Shown piece after piece: positions 8,105 to 13,755 of a stretch of DNA of 13,755 nucleotides. Within the stretch, counting starts at the first letter, position 1; the number at the start of each line of letters is the position of its first letter. A program made the position numbers and the translations under genes. The notes beneath the pieces were generated by a model that did not search any database, had not been told where the DNA came from, and worked only from the letters and a program-made list of their open reading frames with translations. This DNA is from JANLQX01 sp043775075 (GTDB taxonomy: Bacteria; Actinomycetota; Acidimicrobiia; Acidimicrobiales; JANYDT01): assembly GCA_043775075.1 (NCBI GenBank), contig JAYVSS010000049.1, positions 1-13,755 on the forward strand, in the 5' to 3' direction.

Positions 8105-8256
8105 CGGGCTCTGCCGATCGTCGCCCAAGCACCGCCGGCAGTTTGCCTTAGTTCCGGCGGGCTCTGCCGATCGTCGCCCAAGCACCGCCGGCAGATTGCC
8201 TGAGTTCCGGCGGGCTCTGCCGATCGTCTCCCCCGCTCTGACGGTAGATTGCCGGG
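8105..8256. repeat. 53-base tandem repeat, three copies, upstream of the prepilin-peptidase-like gene
   Basis: Copies start at 8105, 8158 and 8211, each with CGGGCTCTGCCGATCGTC. Copies 1 and 2 differ at two positions by eye. Copy 3 matches well over its first 18 bases and again at AGATTGCC, and runs into the GTG at 8257. Each full unit contains CCGCCGG and, 15 bases later, CCGGCGG, which can pair (8132-8138 with 8154-8160). An inverted copy of the 10-base CTGCCGATCG lies at 8080-8089. The whole gap 8069-8256 holds no other gene. Confidence 0.93.
8245..8250 (+). promoter_or_regulatory. Candidate -10 box for the prepilin-peptidase-like gene, leaderless type
   Basis: TAGATT fits TAnnnT and is followed by only six bases before the GTG at 8257, with no ribosome-binding site. 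The two upstream repeat copies have CAGTTT and CAGATT at the same place, so they lack the first T and may not be active. Confidence 0.4.
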
Positions 8257-8646
8257 GTGTCGATAGTTGCGATTGCGTTCATCGCTGCGCTCGGGACCTG
8301 CATCGGATCGTTTCTCAACGTGCTCGCCCTGCGCCGCGTCGAGGGCGGGTCGTCCATTGGCGGACGATCACACTGCCCGCGATGCGCGGCGATGATTGCG
8401 TGGTTCGACAACATCCCAATCCTTTCTTGGATTGCCCTGCGAGGTCGGTGTCGTCGGTGTGGCGAGCCGATCAGTGTCCGGTATCTGCTTGGGGAACTGT
8501 CGGCCGGAATGGCGTTCGCTGCGGTGGGCACAGTGGTGGCGACCGTCGGAGCGCTTTTCGTCGGACTCGTGGTGGTCACCGTCGCCTTCGCCGCGGCGCA
8601 ACTCATGCTCGCCAAGTCACCGCGGCACCTACGCTCGTCGCCGTGA
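8257..8646 (+). CDS. Prepilin peptidase-like protein, N-terminal cysteine domain only
   Basis: The 129-residue product matches the N-terminal DiS_P_DiS (methylation) domain of type IV prepilin peptidases: a first membrane helix with GTCIGSFLNVLALRR (13-27), then CPRC at 40-43, the WFDNIPILSWIALRG block, CRRC at 65-68 and PISVRYLLGELSAG at 71-84. A hydrophobic stretch (about 86-116) follows and the protein ends at SPRHLRSSP. The aspartic peptidase domain (A24), with its two catalytic aspartates including a GxGD motif, is absent; complete enzymes are usually 230-290 residues. I looked for it downstream, but the next gene starts at once with an unrelated family. It could be a methylation-only or partner subunit, or a truncated remnant. 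It is divergent from pilT and overlaps the next start by four bases (GTGA). Confidence 0.8.
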   Translation: MSIVAIAFIAALGTCIGSFLNVLALRRVEGGSSIGGRSHCPRCAAMIAWFDNIPILSWIALRGRCRRCGEPISVRYLLGELSAGMAFAAVGTVVATVGALFVGLVVVTVAFAAAQLMLAKSPRHLRSSP

Positions 8647-9419
8647 GCAGTTCGACTTCCACCAAGCCCAGCCCGGTATTCCTTGCGCTCATCGGAGCCA
8701 CGATTGCCTCCGGAGTGGTGGCGTGGAGTTCGAGTCTGGCCAACCGAAACTTTCCGGTTTTCCTGTTCGTCATTCTCGGCTGGATCGTGTCGCTCTGTAT
8801 CCACGAGTTCGCCCACGCCCTCATGGCGTATCGCTATGGCGATCGAAGCGTCGCCGACAAGGGATACCTCACGCTCGATCCCCGGCACTACATGCATCCC
8901 GGCCTCTCCCTTCTGATGCCGATCGTGTTCCTCCTTATGGGTGGAATCGGCCTACCGGGCGGAGCGGTGTGGATCCAAATGGGAGCGATACGTTCGAAGG
9001 TCGGCCGCAGCCTGGTGTCGGCCGCGGGACCGCTGGCGAACCTTGGTCTCGGGGTTCTTCTCGCCCTTCCGTTTCGCCTGTTTCCGTCGATGCTTAACCG
9101 GGCGCCGGTCTTTTCGTCGGCCCTGGCATTCCTCGCCCTGTTGCAGTTCATTGCCGCCATTCTCAACGCCGTGCCGCTGCCCGGCCTCGACGGCTTCGGT
9201 GTGCTTGAGCCCTATCTTCCGCGACCGTTTCTCGACACCATTGCTCCGTATCGCCAGTACTCGATCGTTCTGTTGTTCGTCCTGGCATGGCGTACTCCGT
9301 GGTTCGGCAATTTCCTTTTCGGAAACTCCCGCCACCTTCTCGAGTTCATCGGAGGAAACCCTGACCTGACCATCGTTTCCCAAATCGGGAGCGCCCTTTT
9401 CCGGTTCTGGGAACGATAA
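8643..9419 (+). CDS. Site-2 protease family (M50) membrane metalloprotease
   Basis: This 258-residue protein has the zinc motif HEFAH at 54-58 inside a membrane helix (WIVSLCIHEFAHALMAYRYGD). The third ligand region is NAVPLPGLDG at 175-184, the NxxPxxxLDG pattern of M50 proteases, and there are about five or six hydrophobic segments. Such enzymes cut membrane-embedded substrates, often in signalling (family knowledge). It belongs to the small rhomboid-like-sized M50 group without a PDZ domain. The frame is open far upstream (to 7791), but that part is a shadow. The GTG at 8643 overlaps the previous stop (GTGA), giving coupled translation and starting just before the first hydrophobic segment, so I chose it. 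The substrate is unknown; its partner in the pair is the prepilin-peptidase-like protein. It converges on the phosphatase gene, with 11 bases between their stops. Confidence 0.9.
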   Translation: MSSSTSTKPSPVFLALIGATIASGVVAWSSSLANRNFPVFLFVILGWIVSLCIHEFAHALMAYRYGDRSVADKGYLTLDPRHYMHPGLSLLMPIVFLLMGGIGLPGGAVWIQMGAIRSKVGRSLVSAAGPLANLGLGVLLALPFRLFPSMLNRAPVFSSALAFLALLQFIAAILNAVPLPGLDGFGVLEPYLPRPFLDTIAPYRQYSIVLLFVLAWRTPWFGNFLFGNSRHLLEFIGGNPDLTIVSQIGSALFRFWER

Positions 9420-9430
9420 GTGAGCGTGAT

Positions 9431-10108
9431 TTACAAAGTACGCATATCTTTTGGGAGATGCTCCACTCCTGAAAGCTGATCGAGGCAGAACGCGAAATGC
9501 GCGCCGACTTTCTTGGTGATGAGCCGGCTGATCGAGGCATGGCCGAGGCAAAAGCGATCCCACTCCCACGGCACCGGCGCGACACCGAGAAGGTGACTGA
9601 GCACCACCGAGTTCGTCCCCGCATGGGCGACCCAGAGGATCCGAGCACCGGGCGAAGCCACATTCCACAGCGGCAACTCGGTCTCCGCCCGAGTGACGCC
9701 ACGCGCGGCGAGAAAAGCGATCAATCCGGCGTGAATTCGGGTTTGGAAATCACGGGCGGATTCCCCCCCGGGCAGACCTTCCCACCGTTCGTCGTGATGG
9801 ACTTGCGACTCCGCCAGATAGGCATCCCGGGCGACTTCAGCCGGCTCGCCGTGCCAATCCGGCTCGCGGCATTCCTCCAACCACGCGTCCTCTTCCGGGT
9901 TGACGCCATACCGAGCAGCGAGAGGTGCGGCGGTCTGACGAGCCCGCAGGAGCGGAGACACCAGGAATTCATCAAAGGTCTCGCCTGAGAGAGCGTGGCC
10001 AAGGTGCTCAGCCTGAGCAAATCCCCGTTCTGAGAGCCGGGGGTCGACAACACACAACCCGTCTCTGATCCATTCGGGCTGGGCATGGCGAAGGAGCGAA
10101 AGTTCCAC
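9431..10108 (-). CDS. Histidine phosphatase family protein
   Basis: The 225-residue product belongs to the histidine phosphatase (phosphoglycerate mutase-like) superfamily. The phosphohistidine motif is LLRHAQ at 5-10 (His8). SPLLRARQTA at 51-60 supplies the second conserved arginine. Glu79 in LEECREPDW is the likely proton donor, and the second catalytic histidine is His162 in WVAHAGTNSVV. The family includes mutases, alpha-ribazole phosphatase, and phosphatases of varied substrates; I cannot tell which this is. The frame is open to 10414, overlapping kynU, but the GTG at 10108 places the RHA motif at residue 7 as usual; a TTG at 10117 is an alternative. A TACCTT box seven bases upstream and no ribosome-binding site suggest a leaderless message. 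It is divergent from kynU, with 39 bases between starts. Confidence 0.88.
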   Translation of the reverse strand: MELSLLRHAQPEWIRDGLCVVDPRLSERGFAQAEHLGHALSGETFDEFLVSPLLRARQTAAPLAARYGVNPEEDAWLEECREPDWHGEPAEVARDAYLAESQVHHDERWEGLPGGESARDFQTRIHAGLIAFLAARGVTRAETELPLWNVASPGARILWVAHAGTNSVVLSHLLGVAPVPWEWDRFCLGHASISRLITKKVGAHFAFCLDQLSGVEHLPKDMRTL

Positions 10109-10115
10109 ATCAGGC

Positions 10116-10121
10116 AAGGTA
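10116..10121 (-). promoter_or_regulatory. Candidate -10 box for the histidine phosphatase, leaderless type
   Basis: The minus strand reads TACCTT (TAnnnT), seven bases before the GTG at 10108, in a 39-base divergent gap that leaves little space for a leader. No -35 was recognised. Confidence 0.3.
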
Positions 10122-10147
10122 GCGGGCGATGAGAAGATTGCCAACGC

Positions 10148-11464
10148 ATGATTCCGCCACCCGTCCCCTCGCCACGACAGTTCGACCTTCCTGCCCTTCG
10201 TAGTGAGGCAGCCAGCCTCGACACCTCCGACCCGGCGATGTTCCGTGATCGATTCGAATTCCCCCCCGCCCGGGCATCGTCGGAATTTCCTAAGCGCGCC
10301 TATTTCGCCGGGAACTCGCTGGGGCTGCTTCCCCGGGCGACGCGCGACGTGATCGACGAAGTCATGTCGAGCTGGAGTGCACGGGCGGTGGAGGGACACT
10401 TCACCGGAGAACACCCGTGGACGAGTCTTACTGAAACCCTAAGTGCACCCATGGCTCGGGTGGTCGGCGCATTGCCGCGAGAGACGATCGTGACAAATAC
10501 CCTCACCGTCAACGTCCATCTCCTGTTGCTGGCGTTTTATCGACCGAACGGGACCCGGACGATTCTTTTGACGGAGCACGGGCCATTCCCGTCCGACGGG
10601 TACGCCGCCGCCAGCCATGCTCGCATGCACGCCCTTGATCCGCACGCGCACGTCGTCAAACTCTCCTCGCAGGAGGGCGAACATCTTTTGCGCACCGAAG
10701 ATATCGTCGCCACGATTGAGCGACTCGGAGCCACCCTCAGTTGTGTGCTCCTCCCCGGCGTGGCGTTCCGCACCGGGCAACTCCTGGACATTCCGACAAT
10801 CACCACGGCCGCCCATTCCGTCGGGGCCACGGTCATCTGGGACATGGCCCACGCCGCCGGAAATGTGCCCCTCCAACTCCACGATTGGAACGTGGACGGC
10901 GCGGCATGGTGCACCTATAAGTACATGAACTCGGGTCCCGGCGCGGCTGGCGCGATGTTTGTCCACGACCGCCACGTTGATCGCGTTGACCTGGTCCGTC
11001 TCGATGGCTGGTGGGGCAACGCAGCCGAGAGCCGGTTTGCCATGACTGAGGAGATCGATCGGGGCGAAGGCGCATTGGGGTGGCAAATATCCAACCCGCC
11101 GATCCTCGCCGTGGCCCCCATTTCGGCATCGCTGGCGCTCTTCGACGAGGCCGGCGGTATGGCCGTGCTCCGCCAACGTTCGCTCCGCCTCACTGCGTTT
11201 TTAGAACGCGCGCTTACTGCTGTGGGTCTTGAGCACGAACTGGAAATCATCACATCAGCGAATCCAGCAGAACGCGGGGCGCAACTCTCGGTGCTTGTCC
11301 ACGACGCCAAGATCGTCACCGACCAGTTGATCGAGCTTCATGACGTTCTGCCGGACGAACGCCCCCCAAACATTGTTCGCTTCGCTCCGATCCCGTTGTA
11401 TTCGTCGTACGAGGACTGCTGGCGGGCGACCGCGGCGTTGGCGGCTGTTCTGCCTCGACGGTGA
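10148..11464 (+). CDS. kynU: Kynureninase
   Basis: Kynureninase is a PLP enzyme (fold type I) that splits L-kynurenine to anthranilate and alanine, or 3-hydroxykynurenine to 3-hydroxyanthranilate, in tryptophan breakdown. The 438 residues fit the family. Signatures are AYFAGNSLGLLP (51-62), WDMAHAAGNVPLQLHDW (231-247), with Asp232 facing the PLP pyridine nitrogen, WCTYKYMNSGPG (254-265), with Lys258 as the Schiff-base lysine, WQISNPPIL (312-320) and NIVRFAPIPLYSSYEDCW near the C-terminus. GWWGN (287-291) has Asn where I recall His in the family (GWFGH), which may affect activity. The N-terminus FDLPALRSEAASLD matches normal homologues, supporting the ATG at 10148. The stop overlaps the start of the formamidase remnant (TGATG), so the two formed a catabolic unit. 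No tryptophan dioxygenase gene is in view. Confidence 0.93.
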   Translation: MIPPPVPSPRQFDLPALRSEAASLDTSDPAMFRDRFEFPPARASSEFPKRAYFAGNSLGLLPRATRDVIDEVMSSWSARAVEGHFTGEHPWTSLTETLSAPMARVVGALPRETIVTNTLTVNVHLLLLAFYRPNGTRTILLTEHGPFPSDGYAAASHARMHALDPHAHVVKLSSQEGEHLLRTEDIVATIERLGATLSCVLLPGVAFRTGQLLDIPTITTAAHSVGATVIWDMAHAAGNVPLQLHDWNVDGAAWCTYKYMNSGPGAAGAMFVHDRHVDRVDLVRLDGWWGNAAESRFAMTEEIDRGEGALGWQISNPPILAVAPISASLALFDEAGGMAVLRQRSLRLTAFLERALTAVGLEHELEIITSANPAERGAQLSVLVHDAKIVTDQLIELHDVLPDERPPNIVRFAPIPLYSSYEDCWRATAALAAVLPRR

Positions 11465-11989
11465 TGGCCCCGTGGAATTTCCGTGAGTGGTCAGAGGAGG
11501 AGCGCGAAGCGACGGTTTCTCCGAGCTCGGTGATCGGCGGGGACTACGCACCCTACGTCGAGCGGTACCGGGAAGAGAGTGACGCAGCCGTCGAGTTGAT
11601 CGCCGACGCGGTAACGCTCGGCGCAGAAGTGCCGGAGTCTGGTTACCCCGTCGACATATTCCTTCCTCCGACGGCGGCGAGCGCAACGACGCAACCAAAC
11701 GTCAGTGTTGGCGGCCTTCTGCTGTTCAGCGGTGTGTACGAGCTCGAACCATTTGATTGGCTCCTCGGTAAACCGGGCCCTCGCCTCAGCCCCAAAGAGG
11801 CACGAGCCTGAAGTCCGCTGCTCGCCGAACCGGCGGTTGTTCCCACCTTCCTGGGCTGGGGCGGGCGGGAAACGGATGGAGTCAAGTCTATGAGCCATAG
11901 GTACGCAGATTATCTGCGTACCTACAGCATCGAAATGTCCGCCGTTGAATCCTTGAAGCCCACGAATGGCTGCAGCACTTTCGCGGTCA
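11464..11989 (+). pseudogene. Kynurenine formamidase (alpha/beta-hydrolase type) remnant: core deleted, in-frame stop
   Basis: The first 115 codons (ATG 11464 to TGA 11809) read like the N-terminus of an alpha/beta-hydrolase arylformamidase: WSEEEREATVSPSSVIGGDY, then VDIFLPP at 63-69. The frame then jumps to LLLFSGVYELEP (85-96), a segment that in intact enzymes lies after the nucleophile. The HGGYW oxyanion motif and the GxSxG serine, roughly 100 residues, are missing. After LSPKEARA comes a TGA, yet the same frame continues with SPLLAEPAVVPTFLGW, then GRETDGVKSMSHRYADYL, like the family C-terminus, where a conserved His (HF) reads TF. The frame stays open to 12057, but resemblance fades where livF ends. 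This explains the product as a broken gene, not a new small protein. The position directly after kynU, overlapping by TGATG, fits formamidase, the preceding pathway step. The comparison is from memory of the family. Confidence 0.75.
11898..11924. repeat. Perfect 27-base palindrome (13-base arms, one central base)
   Basis: The arms TAGGTACGCAGAT and ATCTGCGTACCTA flank a single T. As RNA it can fold an 11-base-pair stem with an AUUAU loop on either strand. There is no T tract after it on either strand. It lies between the convergent kynU unit and livF, inside the formamidase remnant (codons for HRYADYLRT). It may be a bidirectional terminator or attenuating hairpin, or a protein-binding operator. 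Confidence 0.8.
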
Positions 11990-12709
11990 ATGACCGCCTA
12001 GGTACGCCTCTCGCACTGAAGGATCGGTCAAGAGATCCGATCCTTTGCCGGTCTTGACGATCTTGCCGGTCTCCAGGACATACGCCCGATCGGCAATGGC
12101 CAGCGCCTTCGAGGCATTTTGCTCAACGAGAAGCACTGTGGTGCCCTGTTCGTTGATTTCCTTGATGATCCGGAAGATTTGATTGATAAGCATCGGGGCC
12201 AGGCCCATTGACGGCTCATCCAGGAGGAGCAAGCGAGGGCGACCCATAAGCGCTCGGCCGATCGCCCGCATCTGCTGCTCGCCACCGGACATTGAGCCTC
12301 CGGCTTGCTCAATGCGTTCGCGCAAGCGAGGAAATAAAGTAAGTACACGTTCTAAATCCTCAGCGGCGGCCGCCGACTTGCGGTCCGGGCGCAAGTACAT
12401 GCCCATCTCAAGGTTCTCCCGAACGCTCATGCCGGGGAAGACACCACGGCCTTCGGGGGACTGGCCGATACCCATCGACACGCGATTGTGAGACGGCGCC
12501 TTCGTGATGTCCTGGCCATCGAACACCACTGAACCGGCCGTCACCGGGCGAACGCCCGACATCGTCTTCATCGTGGTCGTTTTGCCCGCTCCGTTTGCAC
12601 CGATCAGGGTGACAATCTCGCCTTGATGGACTTCGAACGAAATCCCTTTAATTGCCTGGATACGGCCGTAGAAAACTTCAAGGTCGTTCACCTGCAGAAG
12701 TGCCGCCAT
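11987..12709 (-). CDS. livF: Branched-chain amino acid ABC transporter, ATP-binding protein LivF
   Basis: LivF is one of the two ATPases of the LIV-type importer (LivF, LivG, LivH, LivM and a periplasmic or lipoprotein binding protein). The 240 residues show Walker A GANGAGKT (37-44), the Q loop at 83, signature MSGGEQQ (140-146), Walker B LLLLDEP (160-166), and the switch region VEQNAS, with Gln in the H-loop place as is usual in LivF. It ends in the typical VREAYLGGH. The frame is open to 12751, but ATG 12709 gives the conserved start and has GGAGGT five bases upstream (12715-12720, inside livG). Its start is one base after the livG stop, so translation is coupled. The specific substrate (leucine, isoleucine, valine, or urea or amide relatives) is not certain. 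Confidence 0.95.
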   Translation of the reverse strand: MAALLQVNDLEVFYGRIQAIKGISFEVHQGEIVTLIGANGAGKTTTMKTMSGVRPVTAGSVVFDGQDITKAPSHNRVSMGIGQSPEGRGVFPGMSVRENLEMGMYLRPDRKSAAAAEDLERVLTLFPRLRERIEQAGGSMSGGEQQMRAIGRALMGRPRLLLLDEPSMGLAPMLINQIFRIIKEINEQGTTVLLVEQNASKALAIADRAYVLETGKIVKTGKGSDLLTDPSVREAYLGGH

Positions 12710-12710
12710 C

Positions 12711-13514
12711 TCAGACCTCCGAGTCTTCGGTAACCAGGGCGGAAGCGTCATCGGGGGCGCCGAGATAGGCCTCGATCACGCGTGGATCGTTCTGGATATC
12801 GCGTGGAGATCCCTCGGCGATTTTTCGGCCGAACTCCAAAACAACGATGCGATCGGTCACCCCCATCACCAGACTCATATCGTGCTCGATCAACAACACT
12901 GTGTAGCCCTGGTCCCGGATCTTTCGAATGAGACCCATGAGGTCTTCCTTTTCGGCTGGGTTAAATCCAGCAGCCGGTTCGTCGAGGCAGAGCAGCTTCG
13001 GCCCGGTGGCCAGGGCGCGGGAAATTTCCAACCGTCGCTGATACCCGTAAGGGAGGTTCTTCGCCAGGTCGTCTGCCCGATCAGCAATACCCATGAACTG
13101 AAGTAGCTCCATGGCTCGAGCGTGACCCTCCGCCTCCTCCCGACGATGGGTGGGAAGGCGAAACAGTGCCTGGACAACGCCGGCCTTGTGGTGAGTATCT
13201 CCACCGACCATGACGTTTTCCAGCGCCGTCATTTCAGGAAAGAGCCGAATGTTTTGGAACGTGCGAGCGATGCCCGCCTGGGTGATCTGGAAGCGCTTCT
13301 TCCCGACGAGGCTCTTCCCGTCGAAGAGCACCTGTCCTTCCGTTGCTTCATAGACACCCGTCATGACGTTAAAACAGGTGGTCTTTCCGGCACCGTTGGG
13401 ACCAATTAGGCCGAGGATCTCGCCTTTTTCGATATGGAAGCTGATGTCGGACAACGCGGTCACGCCGCCGAAGCGCATCGTCACATGATCGATCTCGAGG
13501 ATCCGATCGGTCAT
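12711..13514 (-). CDS. livG: Branched-chain amino acid ABC transporter, ATP-binding protein LivG
   Basis: LivG is the second ATPase of the importer. The 267 residues include Walker A GPNGAGKT (38-45), the Q loop at 87 (TFQNIRLFPEMTALENV), the signature LPYGYQR (154-160), Walker B LLCLDEP (174-180) and the H loop at His211 (LLIEHDMSLVMGV). The stretch at 89-101 and the AYLGAP end are typical of LivG, not of other ABC ATPases. Its ATG (13514) overlaps the livM stop (ATGA), with GGGAGGT five bases upstream at 13520-13526. The short acidic tail (DDASALVTEDSEV) extends beyond the usual end. Confidence 0.96.
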   Translation of the reverse strand: MTDRILEIDHVTMRFGGVTALSDISFHIEKGEILGLIGPNGAGKTTCFNVMTGVYEATEGQVLFDGKSLVGKKRFQITQAGIARTFQNIRLFPEMTALENVMVGGDTHHKAGVVQALFRLPTHRREEAEGHARAMELLQFMGIADRADDLAKNLPYGYQRRLEISRALATGPKLLCLDEPAAGFNPAEKEDLMGLIRKIRDQGYTVLLIEHDMSLVMGVTDRIVVLEFGRKIAEGSPRDIQNDPRVIEAYLGAPDDASALVTEDSEV

Positions 13515-13755
13515 GATGCACCTCCCACGGCAACATCGGCTGCACTCTTCGCCGCCACCGCGGAGTTTGCCGCTGTCCGCGCTTTGGTGCGGCGAGGGAG
13601 GAGTCCCTGCGGTCGGAAAATCATCATGAACACCAATACCATGCCGAAGGCGAAGAAGCGTTTGTCGGCGAGAAACCGCAGACGCTCGGGAAGGTAGGCC
13701 ACGAGAAACCCGCCGAGCACCGCACCGTAACGGTTCCCGAGGCCGCCGAGTACTA
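13511..13755 (-). CDS. livM: Branched-chain amino acid ABC transporter permease LivM (partial, C-terminal 80 residues)
   Basis: The frame enters from the right edge. The visible 80 codons read VLGGLGNRYGAVLGGF, then VAYLPERLRF and FAFGMVLVFMMIFRPQGLLPRR, the typical end of LivM: the GGxGxxxGAxxGA loop, then the LPE segment, then the last membrane helix, then RPQGL. LivM is one of the two membrane permease subunits that form the translocation pore. A short Ala-rich tail (KARTAANSAVAAKSA) follows. The stop at 13511 overlaps the livG start by four bases, so the genes form one operon. The bulk of the protein and the rest of the liv operon (livH, binding protein) lie outside the window. Confidence 0.93.
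   Translation of the reverse strand, partial: VLGGLGNRYGAVLGGFLVAYLPERLRFLADKRFFAFGMVLVFMMIFRPQGLLPRRTKARTAANSAVAAKSAADVAVGGAS

Noticed and set aside
8069..8185. Longer N-terminus for PilT
   Set aside because: It translates only the tandem repeats and spacer; the ATG at 8068 gives a normal PilT length and N-terminus.
8105..8256. Tandem repeats as a CRISPR array
   Set aside because: The copies are directly adjacent with no unique spacers, and there are no cas genes.
7791..8642. Long in-frame extension upstream of the M50 protease
   Set aside because: It runs antisense to pilT, through the repeats and over the prepilin-peptidase-like gene, and is low-complexity. The GTG at 8643 coupled to the previous stop is the better start.
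8640..9419. Missing prepilin-peptidase catalytic domain hidden by a frameshift
   Set aside because: The plus-strand sequence directly after the short gene is fully explained by the M50 protease, and I saw no GxGD peptidase motif in the available frames.
9420..9430. Terminator between the M50 protease and the phosphatase
   Set aside because: The convergent gap has only 11 bases and I found no convincing hairpin with a T tract around it.
11491..11898. Minus-strand frame of 135 codons opposite the formamidase remnant
   Set aside because: It shows no recognisable motif, while the plus strand carries family-like segments on both sides of the stop; it is a shadow.

Overview
The window is high in G+C (roughly 60% by eye) and gene-dense. 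It most resembles a chromosome segment of an actinomycete-type bacterium (Actinomycetota), possibly of the Acidimicrobiia. The grounds are the ffh-rpsP-khpA-rimM order, GTG starts, candidate leaderless promoters with a TAnnnT box 6-8 bases before the start codon, and a tight livM-livG-livF cassette. The lineage is an inference; there is no rRNA to test it.

Layout. (1) 1-1880, minus: a membrane protein with a DUF4012 domain, cut by the left edge; its reading frame has no stop inside the window. (2) 1914-3941, minus: a full-length CapD/WbpM/PglF-type nucleotide-sugar dehydratase, 33 bases upstream of it; the two probably form a surface-glycan operon. (3) 4044-6850, minus: ffh, rpsP, khpA and rimM, the translation and protein-targeting cluster; the usual trmD and rplS are not behind rimM. 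(4) 6851-7000: a perfect 34-base direct repeat just upstream of ffh. (5) 7001-8068, minus: a PilT-type ATPase. (6) 8069-8256: a 53-base tandem repeat of three copies, the last running into the next gene's start. (7) 8257-9419, plus: a prepilin-peptidase relative with only the cysteine-rich N-terminal domain, translationally coupled to an M50 (site-2-protease-like) membrane protease. (8) 9431-10108, minus: a histidine phosphatase. (9) 10148-11464, plus: kynureninase, followed by the remains of a kynurenine formamidase gene that has lost its catalytic core and carries an in-frame stop. (10) 11987-13755, minus: livF, livG and the end of livM, the inner part of a branched-chain amino-acid ABC importer.

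How the parts fit. Housekeeping genes (SRP, S16, RimM, KhpA) sit beside accessory modules for surface polysaccharide, type IV pilus and amino-acid catabolism or uptake. No complete novel system is evident. The most interesting points are the decayed formamidase with a perfect 27-base palindrome inside it, the peptidase-less prepilin peptidase paired with an M50 protease, and two families of short repeats in the intergenic regions on both sides of pilT. There is no gene-free stretch longer than 300 bases, and I saw no tRNA, rRNA, CRISPR array or insertion sequence.
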